Positions 31,530 to 42,711 of a stretch of 64,000 nucleotides of DNA are shown in pieces. Source of the stretch: Macrosoma leucophasiata. Taxonomy: Eukaryota > Arthropoda > Insecta > Lepidoptera > Hedylidae. How positions within the stretch are numbered: position 1 is the stretch's first letter; every line of letters starts with the position of its first letter. The notes under the pieces are model-generated. The model did no database searches and was not told where the DNA came from. It was given only the letters and a program-made list of their open reading frames with translations. The position numbers were made by a program, and so were the translations under genes. The stretch lies in contig JAWQUS010000004.1 in assembly GCA_036365455.1 (NCBI GenBank), positions 1,991,501 to 2,055,500 on the forward strand, read 5' to 3'.

Positions 31530-32330
31530 TTGGTATCTATACAACATGAAACGGGAATAACGCACACTGTTAGACATCTCGATTAGAAAATTGAGTTAAA
31601 ATCATTATACATGAACTGAAATTACATGTTCAATTTGATATTTTTAATTTAAGAAACAAGTTGTCCTCAATTTGTACGAACAGTATGCACACCCTATGCG
31701 TGCATACTTACCCTACCCCTACTAACGACCGCACATTAAACACAAAACAACTCACACACTTACACTGTAATAATAAAATGCATGTCTCAACGAGTTCTAA
31801 TAAACTTGTTGAGACTAGCATTTTATTTTGGATAGACGTTTTAGAAGTAATGTTAGATGTAGTATGGTTATGTGGTTATATATGTTCTAACTGTAGAAGG
31901 TGAGGCACTCCAATAATAGTGGTATATAAAATAAATAAAGTTTATTCACGGAACCTGGTTACAGCAATATTTCAAATACTATTTTTAAACACTTTATCTT
32001 AAGCCGAGTGAGCTCTACCTAACAGCGCGACTGACTCTGACCACCTTGTTATAAGAAGTGTTTCTCGATGCGTTAGTAGGTATAGTAGAGTTGTCCCTAC
32101 AGATGTTAGTCTCATTTTTGTTTGCATTGACTCTTCACTAAATGGGTGAAGAGTCAATGCAATAATAATAATAGACCATAATTTCCTTAATTGTAATTAA
32201 TTTTGGGACAAAATATTACCTATATCAAAAATGCCTTAAATTGATTCGGTTATCGATTCTAGACAAACTAGTTTCGGGTTGTACATTCAATCCTGTTACA
32301 CGTTGCATATATGTACTCGTTATTATATCA
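31530..32330 (+). repeat. LINE 3'-region repeat with insertion
   Basis: Shares long blocks with the LINE remnant at 62590-63180 (AATTTGTACGAACAGTATGC; TTTCGGGTTGTACATTCAAT). It carries about 265 extra bases (about 31841-32105) that the other copy lacks at GACGTTAGTCTC. Confidence 0.65.
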
Positions 32331-32520
32331 TGTCACATCATATCATACCATGACTCGTATTAGTAACTAAACTCCTCCAAAACGAGTCCACCAATATTTA
32401 CAATTTTATATCGTATATACGATCCTAACCTAATAACTATCATTTCAAGAGGAACAATCAGAAAGGTTAATTATTTGTAACCTTAGATAATTAATCAAAG
32501 TTGAAGAGTGATAGAACAAT

Positions 32521-32860
32521 TGTTTTATATTATTTCGCATTAACACATGCTTGTGAAATATATTTTATTTTTAAAGAAAAATGGAAAGAAAAATTTGACT
32601 TCAGGCGGGACTCGAACTCGCGGCCTACTGGGAATCTAGTTCAGCCGCTCTTCCAATTGAGCTACTGAAGCCCTGCCCGATTTGTCAAATCTTTCCTTCA
32701 CATCTATTGTATTGCTTTATGGTAGCAGCAGCGCCATCTATTACCAACTATGCTAGTTAGGCAACCGATATAATAGACTTTTCAGTTTATTGAATATCGT
32801 AAAGCGACTTCTTTACGATATTCAATAAACTGAAAAGTCTATTATATCGGTAAAGCGACT
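32521..32860 (-). mobile_element. tRNA-bearing repeat T with short inverted remnant
   Basis: A minus-sense unit (module 32597-32672), then an inverted stub from about 32807 (AAGCGACTTCTTTACGATAT), forming a palindromic junction like a truncated inverted dimer. Confidence 0.7.
32597..32672 (-). ncRNA. tRNA-like module
   Basis: Same family as 17381-17456; one stem base differs (GGCGGGACTCGAAC on the plus strand). Confidence 0.6.
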
Positions 32861-32999
32861 TCTTTAAGTCCACCAATATTTACAATTTTATATCGTATAT
32901 ACGATCCTAACCTAATTACTATAATTTCAAGAGAAACAATCAGAGAGGTTAATTATTTGTAACCTTAGATAATTAATCAAAGTTGAAGAGTGATAGAAC

Positions 33000-33320
33000 A
33001 ATTGTTTTATATTATTTCGCATTAACACATGCTTGTGAAATATATTTTATTTTAAAGAAAAATGGAAAGAAAAATTTGACTTCAGGCGAGACTCGAACTC
33101 GCGGCCTACTGGGAATCTAGTCCAGCCGCTCTTCCAATTGAGCTACTGAAGCCCTGCCCGATTTGTCAAATCTTTCCTTCACATCTATTGCATTGCTTTA
33201 TGGTAGCAGTAGCGCCATCTATTACCAACTATGCTAGTTAGGCAACCGATATAATAGACTTTTCAGTTTATTGAATATCGTAAAGAAGTCGCTTTTACCC
33301 TTAATAATTGTTTTATATTA
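33000..33320 (-). mobile_element. tRNA-bearing repeat T
   Basis: A nearly full minus-sense unit, module 33078-33153; part of the duplicated block. Confidence 0.7.
33078..33153 (-). ncRNA. tRNA-like module
   Basis: 76-nt module with A and B boxes, family T. Confidence 0.6.
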
Positions 33321-33321
33321 T

Positions 33322-34121
33322 TTGTTGAGACTAGCATTTTATTTTGGATAGACGTTTTAGAAGTAATGTTAGATGTAGTATGGTTATGTGGTTATATATG
33401 TTCTAACTGTAGAAGGTGAGGCACTCCAATAATAGTGGTATATAAAATAAATAAAGTTTATTCACGGAACCTGGTTACAGCAATATTTCAAATACTATTT
33501 TTAAACACTTTATCTTAAGCCGAGTGAGCTCTACCTAACAGCGCGACTGACTCTGACCACCTTGTTATAAGAAGTGTTTCTCGATGCGTTAGTAGGTATA
33601 GTAGGGCTGTCCCTACAGATGTTAGTCTCATTTTTGTTGACTCTTCACCAAATGGGTGAAGAGTCAATGCAATAATAATAATAGACCATAATTTCCTTAA
33701 TTGTAATTAATTTTGTGACAAAATATTACCTATATCAAAAATGCCTTAAATTGATTCGGTTATCGATTCTAAACAAGCTAGTTTCGGGTTGTACATTCAA
33801 TCCTGTTACACGTTGCATATATGTACTCGTTATTATATCATGTCACATCATATCATACCATGACTCGTATTAGTAAGTAAACTCCTCCAAAACGAGTCCA
33901 CCAATATTTACAATTTTATATCGTATATACGATCCTAACATAATTACTATCATTTCAAGAGGAACAATCAGAGAGGTTAATTATTTGTAACCTTAGATAA
34001 TTAATCAAAGTTGAAGAGTGATAGAACAATTGTTTTATATTATTTCGCATTAACACATGCTTGTGAAATATATTTTATTTTAAAGAAAAATGGAAAGAAA
34101 AATTTGACTTCAGGCGAGACT
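33322..34121 (+). repeat. tandem segmental duplication, unit 2 (partial)
   Basis: Matches 31806-32611 with few differences, including a 6-bp deletion in the TTTTTGTTGACTCTTCACC stretch. It ends abruptly in a T-repeat fragment at GGCGAGACT. Confidence 0.8.
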
Positions 34122-34124
34122 GGA

Positions 34125-34333
34125 AATGCGACTTCTTTACGATATTCAATAAACTGAAAAGTCTATTATATCGGTTGCCTAACTAGCATAGTTGGTAATA
34201 GATGGCGCTGCTGCTACCATAAAGCAATACAATAGATGTGAAGGAAAGATTTGACAAATCGGGCAGGACTTCAGTAGCTCAATTGGAAGAGCGGCTGGAC
34301 TAGATTCCCAGTAGGCCGCGAGTTCGAGTCTCA
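34125..34333 (+). mobile_element. tRNA-bearing repeat T, 3'-truncated
   Basis: A plus-sense unit whose tRNA-like module (34267-34333) breaks off after GTTCGAGTCTC and joins a copy of the neighbouring duplicated sequence. Confidence 0.7.
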
Positions 34334-34399
34334 GAAAGGTTAATTATTTGTAACCTTAGATAATTAATCAAAGTTGAAGAGTGATAGAACAGTAAAACG

Positions 34400-34689
34400 A
34401 GACAAACAGTTCATTTGTTATTCACCAAACTGCCGCTTCCGCCACCGTAAACATTCTAACAAGGTACTATACCTGTCTGGAAAATCTCAAAGATATCCCT
34501 CATTTTACGTTGAACAAAATAACTTGAGGAAATTCGCCAAGTTTTTATTATACGTGAGTTAGTACCCCGATTGTTGCAGGTTGTTAAAATAAATAGGTCT
34601 CTCGGCTGTTTTAAATGCCAATAAATTTTAACTTTCTTACAAAATATATTTTGGTTGTGGTAAATTTTAAGTCGTGAAACTTGAGGGCA
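34400..34689. other. no recognised feature
   Basis: Nothing recognised. Confidence 0.4.
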
Positions 34690-34880
34690 TTGGCCGAGTT
34701 AGTAACATATTATAACACAAAGTCTGTGTGTCTGTATGTCTGTTCGCGATAAACTCAAGGACTACTGCACTGATTTTCATGCGGTTTTCACTAATAGGTA
34801 TGTACACCGAACCTTTGAGATTTAAAAAACAATGTACTCGTATGGTAGAATATTTTCTAATCGGTAGATTTTTAAAAATT
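34690..34880 (+). repeat. unclassified 3'-end-like repeat fragment
   Basis: TCTGTGTGTCTGTATGTCTG and AAGGACTACTGCACTGATTT resemble 'low-identity RTE 3' end' phrases common in Lepidoptera; no second copy here confirms it. Confidence 0.35.
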
Positions 34881-34901
34881 TTTTATTTAAAAAAAATAAT
34901 A

Positions 34902-35158
34902 AAAGTGGCAAACTAACATGCAGTTCACACTGATGTTAAGTGGTGACTGCAGCCTATAGACACCTACACAATGACCAGAGGTCAAAATGCAGATGCGTTG
35001 CCACTCCTGAAGTCTAAGGTGTTATGTCTCTGTGCCGGAAATTACAGGACCGTACATTACCACCAGTGCTGAACACTGCCATTTAGCGGCAAGTATATTA
35101 GGTAATGCGGTGGTGCCTACGCCCACGAGCTCCGTCACTGGAGCTCTACCACCAGTAC
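34902..35158 (-). repeat. SINE-like family A with internal deletion
   Basis: The inverted copy lacks the GGAACACGATAGTG block after TTACCACC. Confidence 0.8.
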
Positions 35159-35159
35159 A

Positions 35160-35624
35160 GAAAATTCCGCGATGGCATATCTTTTATGGATAGCTTACTT
35201 TACCCATTATATCTTTCAAAATATTGGTAACTTACAATGCTGTTTATACCAAAACAGTTTTAAACCTTATCACATTAAACAGTTTAGTCACCTTAAGCAT
35301 TTCATCTCGGCTCTTTCCCGCATTCAAGCATTCGGAGCAGCAAGGAAACGTGCAATAGTCTGACGCGCTGCGGTGTGTCCTTTTTATGTCCCACCCACAG
35401 TGTGTCTATATGCATAGATCCATTGTTTGGCTTAACTACATTTCTTAAAATTATTAAGATATAATTAATAGGATGTAGTTCGTCATATAATATTTTAGCT
35501 CGTCTCACAGTTGGTCTCTTTAAATCCGTAGCATAGACTGCTACGAAATCGTATACCTGCTACGAGGCGCTAGGACTGCTACGGCAGCAAAAATCTACGA
35601 AATCGCTGTCTGTGATTTACACGA
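35160..35624. other. no recognised feature
   Basis: No family match and no coding motif. Confidence 0.4.
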
Positions 35625-35900
35625 TTTACTAATATTATAAATGAGAAAATATGGGTGTTTGTTTGTTGCTCAATCACTCCACCTCCTCAGGCCCTCAGGC
35701 CACCAGAAAAATATGACGACTGATTTTTTATTGTTCTCGGACCCGATAGGGTCCATTGCGGCTTCAGGGATTAAGCGACTGGAAGAATTTCGATGAAATT
35801 TTGTACACAGGTAACCCTATATACGGATATTACACGTAGGATACTTTTATCCCGTTCAAAGGTTCCTTAAGTAATTTTTAAATAGATCTTAACATACACA
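35625..35900 (-). repeat. RTE-type 3'-end-like repeat, inverted
   Basis: The left end (CTAATATTATAAATGAG) is the complement of an RTE-like terminus; it contains ATGAAATTTTGTACACAGGT. Subfamily differs from 14500-14757. Confidence 0.5.
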
Positions 35901-35942
35901 AAAAAGTTGCCGACTACAATGGCTGCTGCATGAACGTAGACT

Positions 35943-35984
35943 CATAGACAGATGACAGATGACAGATGACAGCTGACAGCTGAC
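35943..35984 (+). repeat. short tandem repeat, 7-bp unit
   Basis: GACAGAT/GACAGCT units repeat about five to six times. Confidence 0.8.
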
Positions 35985-36044
35985 GTCATGATTGACGTTA
36001 ATTGAAAATTTTACAACAGAAGGACTTACCGGTAAATAACTATC

Positions 36045-36410
36045 GCTTAGAGTTTTGGCGAGAACCTTGAAGAGGCGTGTGGTGCTCTTATTTTATTTCG
36101 TTTTCTTGGTGTATTTTTGAGTTATATTAAATAAAGTTGGTGGCATTTTGTTTGATATAGGTTTATTACAGTGCCCATGTAAATTGAAATAGAATAACAG
36201 TGCGAAAACACGGCCTATCAGGTTGCCTCCAAAACTTCATTGTAAACGTTCTGGTAAAGTAGCTATCGCTTTACTTGAATTACTAACTGTGACTGTGGCT
36301 GACTGACTGATAAATTGACTGACTGACTCTGATTTATACGCTGCTTATTACGAATACGAAATATCGTTTTACTTGATACTAGCAATATGCGTAATATCGA
36401 TGCCATAAAA
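36045..36410 (-). repeat. interspersed repeat L, uninterrupted copy
   Basis: Inverted relative to 29715-30190; serves as the empty-site version of the nested insertion there. Confidence 0.7.
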
Positions 36411-36523
36411 AAAAGAAAAACTATCGCTTATTAGTCAATGTTTACATGTTCAAGAATACCGATATTTATAACTGAAGTCAACGCGGATGAAGTGGTAAGT
36501 AAAAGCTAATAATGTATATATTA

Positions 36524-37801
36524 GGTTGGGGAAAAAGTTTCTTCGCATTTTTTAAGATAATTCAAAACATTTTTAATATAGGTTATTTAAATTTAACTAA
36601 AGTATGTATGTACCATTTTGTTCGATAACCTTTTGCCATCTTGTAGGTAGGGACATGATCCCATTGCTATAAAAATTTTGGGACTTCTCATCAAAATACC
36701 GCGACAAGTGGATTTGGCAGTCCTCTCGTGATGTTAACCTAACATTGCATAAAGAATTCTGAAGAGACCGAAACAGGTGGAAATCTGAAGGTGCAAGATC
36801 AGGACTATACGGCGGATGCATTAACATCTCCCAGCCAAACTCTCTTAATTTTTGCTGAGTGGCTATAGATGTGTGAGGTCTAGCGTTATCATGATGAAAC
36901 ACCACACCCCTTCTGTTGATCAATTCCGGCCGCTTTCTCTCAACTTCTTGCTTTAATCTCATCAGTTGTTCGCAGTAGAGTTCAGAATCGATAGTCCTGC
37001 CTGGTGGTAATAGCTCATAATGAATAATGCCCTTCCAATCCCACCACACACGCAACATCACCTTATTGCGAGTTAACCCGGGTTTCGCCACAGTCTATGA
37101 AGCCTGACCGGCCTTTGACCACGACCTTTTTCGCACGTTCTTGTCGTACGTGATCCACTTTCCATCACCAGTTATCAGCTTCTTCAAAAATTATTCGGTT
37201 TCATTACGTCGTAATAAAGAATCATAAATGAGTACACGGTTCGTTAGGTTTCTTTCAGTGAGCTCGTGAGGTACCCAAATATCGAGCTTTTTTTTGTACC
37301 CAGCTTTTTTCAAATGCGCCAAAACTGTTTTGTGATCAATTCTCAGTTCTTCAGCTACGTCGTAACTACTGATATGTCGATCTTGCTCCACTTTTTCAAA
37401 AATGGCATCCATTTTATCCGTAATAGGGCGACCAGAGCGAGGTGCATCTTTGACATCAAAATTTCCGGATTGAAAACGCTTAAACCAAATTTGTGCTACT
37501 CTCACAGACATTGCACTAGGTCCATAAACATCGCAATTTTTTTTCGCGGCTTGCGTTGCATTTTTACCTTTTTTGTAGTAAAATTTTAAAATGTATCGAA
37601 TTTCTTCATTAGATTCACTCATCTCGACAGTACGAAAAACAAATGAAAATCGCACATTAGCCTAATTTGAATTTGGAATTATGTTCTTTAAAATTTTAAC
37701 TTTCAATGATACCAAAACCAGCCAGATACAAATACTACAGCCAAAGAGATTTTATTACAAGTTTATACATACTATAATGCGAAGAGACTTTTTCCCCAAC
37801 C
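36524..37801 (-). mobile_element. mariner transposon, inactive
   Basis: The 1278-bp element is bounded by TA (36522-36523 and 37802-37803). Its inverted repeats start GGTTGGGGAAAAAGT and remain readable for about 28 bp with one or two mismatches. Length and TA duplication fit the mariner family. Confidence 0.9.
36597..37622 (-). pseudogene. mariner transposase with two nonsense codons
   Basis: A single minus-strand frame of about 341 codons encodes a DD34D transposase. The N-terminal helix-turn-helix region reads QIWFKRFQSGNFDV with GRP after it. The first catalytic Asp is in ITGDGKW, the second in VVFHHDNARPHTS, the third in SPDLAPSD, with 34 residues between the last two. TAA at 37191-37193 and TAG at 37095-37097 interrupt the frame, the first before and the second just after the segment carrying the first Asp. 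No frameshift is needed. The start MSESNEEIR at 37620-37622 is the family's usual kind of start. Nonfunctional. Confidence 0.9.
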
Positions 37802-38077
37802 TATTGTTTAAATGTATAACGTAGTGGTTTACTTTTACAAATGTTGCCTTAAGTCATTTCAAAGCAGCATTCAGCGTCTCGGAAATCTGTTTTTCGGTTA
37901 GATGATAAAATGCGGTTTAACAAACACTTATGTGACTTATGTGTCACAATAAATGTTATGAATATAAATGGCTTCCATTACGTTAAAATATCAAAGTCCC
38001 CCAAGGAAGGCCTATTTAATTTCATATTCAATTATAATTAAAGCTGAAAATATGCGATTTTATTTTTTTTAATGTTT

Positions 38078-38349
38078 TGGAAGTGGCAAACAAGCATGCA
38101 GTTCACATTGATCTTAAGTTATGACTGCAGCCTATAGACACCCACACAAAGACCAAGGTCAAAATGCAGATGCGCTACCACTTCTGAGGCTGAAGGTGTT
38201 ATGACTCTGTGCCGGAAATTACAGGGCCGTACATTACCACCTGACCGGAACACGATAGTGCTGAACACTACCATTTAGCGGCAAGTATATTAGGTAATGC
38301 GGTGGTGCCTACGCCCGCGAGTTCCGTCACTAGAGCTCTACCACCAGTG
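38078..38349 (-). repeat. SINE-like family A, full-length copy
   Basis: Complete from the complement of the tail to CTCTACCACCAGT. Confidence 0.85.
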
Positions 38350-38730
38350 AAAATTCTTATTTAATTAATTATTCTTAATTATTCTTCCAATGCTAACATT
38401 AAGAAAAACAACACTCCTTTTTTTAAATTCAAATGAAGTCTAATTTTAAAACACGGAACGTGAAAGGGAATTTTAAATCTTTGCGGTGTTGGCCGAATAC
38501 GAAAATTCAACTTTTGTCGGTGAAATTTTGATAACAATTGCAGCCAGTAACAGTTGTTAATTTAAACTTCGAAACGAGAACTATTTCGAAAATTGAATCA
38601 ATGTTTATAAATCTACATTTTTAACCCATTGACTGCCAAAGGTTAGCGTCAAATCGAAATCGGTGTCCACCATACAAATGCTATACTACGCAATATTACG
38701 TATCTGGCACCAACATCAAAAAATACCCCA
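38350..38730. other. no recognised feature
   Basis: Nothing recognised; leads into the minisatellite. Confidence 0.4.
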
Positions 38731-38735
38731 TGGGT

Positions 38736-39838
38736 GCTCGCCGCCGGGACGATCGGGCGTCCGGCGTCGGGACGCTCGGCTACGGGACGCTCGGCGTCGG
38801 GACGCTAGGCGTCAAGACGCTCGCCGCCGGGACGCCCGGCTTCGGGACGCTAGGCGTCGAGACGCTCGCCGCCGGAACGCTCGACGCTCGGCGCCGGGAC
38901 GCTTGGCGTCGGGATGCTCGGCGTCGGGACGCTCGGCGTCGAGACGCTCGCCGCCGGAATGCTCGCCGCCGGGACGCTTGGCGCCGGGACGCTTGGCGTC
39001 GGGATGGTCGGCGTCGGGACTCTCGGCATCGAGACGCTCGCCTCCGAGACGCCCGGCGTCGGGACGCTCGGCGTCGGGACGCTCGGCGCCGGGCCGCTCG
39101 GCGTCGGGACGCTCGGCGTCGGGACGCACGGCGTCGGGATGCTCGGCGCCGGGCCACTCGGCGTCGGGACGCTCGGCGTCGGGACGCACGGCGCCGGGAC
39201 GCACGGCGTCGAGATGCTCGGCGTCGGGACGCTCGGCGTCGGGACTCTCGGCGTCGGGACGCTTGGCGTTGGGACGAGCGGCGCCGGGACGCTCGCCATC
39301 GGGACGCTCGGTTTCAAGACGCTCGCCGCCGGGACGATCGGCGCCGGGACGCCCGGCGTCGGGACGCTCGGCTACGGGACGCTCGGCGTCGGGACGCTAG
39401 GCGTCGAGACGCTCGCCGCCGGGACGCCCAGCGTCGGGACGCTCGGCTTCGGGACGCTAGGCGTCCGCCGCCGGAACGCTCGACGCTCGGCGCCGGGACG
39501 CTTGGCGTCGGGATGCTCGGCGTCGGGACGCTCGCCGCCGGAATGCTCACCGCCGGGACGCTCGGCGCCGGGACGCTTGGCGTCGGGATGGTCGGCGTCG
39601 GGACTCTCGGCGTCGAGACGCTCGCCTCCGAGACGCCCGGCGTCGGGACGCACGGCGTCGGGACGCACGGCGTCGGGACGCTCGACGCCAGGCTGCTAGG
39701 CGTCGGGACGCTCGGCGCCGGGCCGCTCGGCGTCGGGCCGCTCGGCGTCGGGACTCTCGGCGTCGAGACGCTCGCCTCCGAGACGCCCGGCGTCGGGACG
39801 CTAGGCGCCGGGCCGCCTGACGTCGGGACACTTAGCGA
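38736..39838. repeat. GC-rich minisatellite, 15-bp period
   Basis: About 73 variants of GGGACGCTCGGCGTC. Because 15 is a multiple of 3 and the unit lacks stops, several frames on both strands stay open; these are not taken as genes. Blocks recur at a higher level about 590-600 bp apart (around 38779 and 39369; 38881 and 39480), so the array grew by a segmental duplication. It is strikingly GC-rich in an AT-rich region. Confidence 0.95.
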
Positions 39839-39890
39839 CAGTTAAACGGTAACATTCGGATGTAAATTTGAATTTACAGAAAGCATATTT

Positions 39891-40168
39891 ACTGGTGGTA
39901 GAGCTCCAGTGACGGAACTCGTGGGTGTAGGCACCACCGCATTACCTAATATACTTGCCGCTAAATGGTAGTGTTCAGCACTTTTTCCGGTTAAGTGGTA
40001 ATGTACGGCTCTGTAATTTTCGGCACAGAGGCTTAACAACTTAGGCCTTAGGAGTGGTAACGCATCTGCATTTTGACCTTGGTCTGTGTGTGGGTGTCTA
40101 TAGGCTGCAGTCATCACTTAACAACAATGTGAACTGCATGATTGTTTGCAACTTCCATAACATAAAAA
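39891..40168 (+). repeat. SINE-like family A
   Basis: Near-complete sense copy starting 50 bp after the minisatellite, with CATAAAAAAATATATA tail. Confidence 0.85.
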
Positions 40169-40667
40169 AATATATATAGGTATATGACGATTTTAAAAGA
40201 AAACTATTACGGCTAATTAGACTCGTTCTTCAACGTTCCGTCATCTTAGAAAATGTTCTACTGTAAGCGGAACCTGTGTCTGACACGGTCTTGGCTGGTT
40301 TTGCTTCAGTTGTATTTGCTGAATTCGCTGACTAAATCATTGATATAATACTCGTATTTCCCTTGGCGGACATAGCGTTAACGCGGTTGTAACTTATAGA
40401 AATCGCGTGTATTCTGGTAATGCAGTACCATTGCTACAACTGCCGCAATAAACGATACATCCCTAGAGTACCCTTCGGGGGATGACTGAGATAAATATGA
40501 TTAACTTCATTTGCACTGGTGATATATCTCATAAATGTATACATCAATTTATTTGCCGCCAAAAATAATAATAATAATTCCTCTCTCTGTGTCCCTAACC
40601 ACTGTAGCTTGGATGCTGTTCCCGCTGCCGGCGACTAACTATTTTTTTTATATATATTTTTTTAAAC
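40169..40667. other. no recognised feature
   Basis: Nothing recognised. Confidence 0.4.
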
Positions 40668-40974
40668 TGCCTCGGTAGCCTAGTGGTAGCAGGCCACTAC
40701 TACTACGCTGAGGTCCTGGGTTCGATTCCCGGGTAGGGGGTTATCAGAGATAATGGTGTAAAGTCCTTTGTCTCTGGTTCAATTGGGATTTTTCCATTTT
40801 CTGGAAATTTCCCAGTACCTCGAAGTTTGGTAATGTGCCCGGTGATGTCAACAGGCTCGCCACCTGTTACATGGGCCAAAACGTAACCGGCGAATCGTGG
40901 GTGTTTGCATGTATGTTTGAATGCACGCATTTACCTCTGCCTACCCCTTCGGGGATTACAGGCGTGTAGTTAAG
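40668..40974 (+). repeat. tRNA-derived SINE family B
   Basis: Well-preserved copy: TAGCCTAGTGGTAGCAGG (A box), GGTTCGATTCCCGGG (B box). Confidence 0.85.
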
Positions 40975-41255
40975 TTTATATTTTGTTTTTGTTACTAACT
41001 TAAATATGTAAAAAATATTAAATAAGTTTAAAAATAAATTAGTGAAATAATAATAAAAAAACTTTATTGACTTAAAATACCAATTGTCTCAGTATATAAT
41101 GAAATCTTAAACTTCGATTTAAGTAGAAATGTTTGTTTCGAAGTTTAGGTGTTGTGTTTTATCTCAAATACCAAAGTCGCATTATATAAAACAAATCATT
41201 GTTATGAAAGGAAAATAGTGGGATGGTTTGGGATCAATTACTAGGATGATTTAGG

Positions 41256-41258
<3 letters not shown>

Positions 41259-41322
<64 letters not shown>

Positions 41323-41344
41323 GTCCGTGTGTGTGTGTGTATGT
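41259..41344. repeat. GT microsatellite
   Basis: About 27 uninterrupted GT units to 41312, then an interrupted stretch. Cys-Val frames across it are artefacts. Confidence 0.95.
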
Positions 41345-41349
41345 CATTC

Positions 41350-41440
41350 TTCATCATAATTTCAGCCGAAAGATGTCCACTGCTGGTCAAACCTCCCCAA
41401 AGATTGCCACAACGATCGGTTCTAGGACATCACTACTCAG
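41350..41440 (-). repeat. LINE 3'-tail fragment, inverted
   Basis: TTCAGCCGAAAGATGTCCAC and ACGATCGGTTCTAGGAC resemble RTE 3' UTR ends; similar fragments at 54914-54990. Confidence 0.5.
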
Positions 41441-41604
41441 TGATTTCCCGCAAAAAAAAATTAAGCCGCCTAGGAGCTTTCATCAAAGACGCTGCTTAAA
41501 TCTTTTGTGATATAACAAAGCAATGTAAGGTGGAATATTTTCTCTTTGGTAGACCTACAAAAATGTCCGCGATAGTTGGAAGATTAGTAGGTAGACTGGG
41601 TTAT

Positions 41605-41655
41605 TGATACATTGATACAGTCGCCGTGGGTTCAAGTCCCGCCCGAAATCAAATT
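41605..41655 (+). repeat. degraded tRNA-like fragment
   Basis: Retains a B box-like GGGTTCAAGTCCCGCC followed by GAAATC and a TTCCCATTTTTT end, like a decayed T repeat. Confidence 0.35.
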
Positions 41656-41722
41656 ATGCTTCCCATTTTTTATTTAATTCTTTTTTATGAAAATATTTGT
41701 AGGCTACATATGTAATTTTTTT

Positions 41723-41919
41723 TTGACACAAAGACCAAGGTCAAAATGTAGATGCGTTTACCACTCCTGTTATGCCTCTATGTTGGAAATTACAGAGCCG
41801 TACATTACCCCCTGACCGGAACACGATAGTGCTGAACACTTCCATTTCGCGGCAAGTATATTAGCTAATGCGGTGGTGCTTACGCCTTCGAGCTCCGTCA
41901 CTGGAGCTCTACCACCAGT
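41723..41919 (-). repeat. SINE-like family A, partial
   Basis: Inverted copy without its 3' end. Confidence 0.8.
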
Positions 41920-42242
41920 AAAATACCTAATATACCTGTACCGGAAATTAAAAGTTGATTCATTTCTCAATATAAATCGAAATACTATGTTCTTCGCTTT
42001 TCCCCACAAAACAAATAACAAGAATTTTCTAATACATCACGAAATTGACACGAACAGACTCGCAGGTAAAAAGTACATCAATGTTGCTCACAAAAGAGGG
42101 CTGTAAAAAATATCGCTGACCTTATTTGATAGTAAGTGATAAGTGAAGGAATGGTTATTTTATAGGGAACGAACCCTTTCATAATGAAAGCAAACAAATT
42201 GAAATGACAGTCTTCAAGTACTATTTTATATATATTGTTAAA

Positions 42243-42409
42243 ACTGAACTAGCACTAGCAGCACTTCATTTCACCGTGACGACCACAATTCAACTGATCC
42301 CCTCTTACCATTGACAAGCCAATTTATACCATGGACAAGCTCATTTCTACCCCCAATTACTCGACTTCGTAAACAACATTCGAGTCGTTATATTTACTAT
42401 ATAATAGCT
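42243..42409 (-). repeat. repeat H, part downstream of the provirus
   Basis: Matches the inverted complement of 54610-54775. It contains a TATA box (TTTATA on the plus strand, 42323-42328) and an initiator (ACTGA, 42293-42297) 33 bp apart. Confidence 0.8.
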
Positions 42410-42711
42410 ACTTATATGAGAGCGATGAGCGACAGACAAAAAAATATATTTTATAATTTATTTGTACGATATGTGTTACAAAGATTCTATATCTAAGTTC
42501 TTAATATCAAATAATTAGAGCGACTATACTGCACGATGCTAGTGACAGAAGTGTCTTTTAAATCTTAAAGCTAATTTAAAAGAAATATGATATCTATAAA
42601 CTATATCATGGCGATCCATCCTTTCTCGCAACTCTAATGTGCAAGCATGCACTTTATGTTTGCACTGTTACCATTCTAGGATGCAACGCTGGGGGTCTGG
42701 TTAACATAACT
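42410..42711 (-). repeat. 3' LTR of the errantivirus-like provirus
   Basis: 302 bp, identical by eye to 51959-52260. On the minus strand it starts AGTTATGTTAACC and ends ATATAAGT, and carries a poly(A) signal (AATAAA, complement at about 42457). AGCT flanks both outer ends (42406-42409 and 52261-52264). Confidence 0.95.

Larger units (their letters stand above)
31806..33321 (+). repeat. tandem segmental duplication, unit 1 (1516 bp)
   Basis: The start (TTGTTGAGACTAGCATTTTA) reappears at 33322 and the match runs about 800 bp. Inside, a smaller block (32386-32850) is itself repeated from 32868. Confidence 0.8.

Noticed and set aside
31865..32105. Solo LTR of a copia or BEL element
   Set aside because: TG...CA ends can be chosen, but no matching 4-6-bp duplication flanks them.
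38736..39838. Possible CRISPR-like array
   Set aside because: There are no unique spacers between repeats, and the genome is eukaryotic.
38663..39845. Frames up to 371 codons rich in Arg-Asp or Gly-Val-Gly-Thr-Leu
   Set aside because: They are by-products of a 15-bp tandem repeat; several frames on both strands stay open and there is no start context or non-repetitive domain.
41259..41510. Cys-Val-rich protein
   Set aside because: It is translation of a GT microsatellite.
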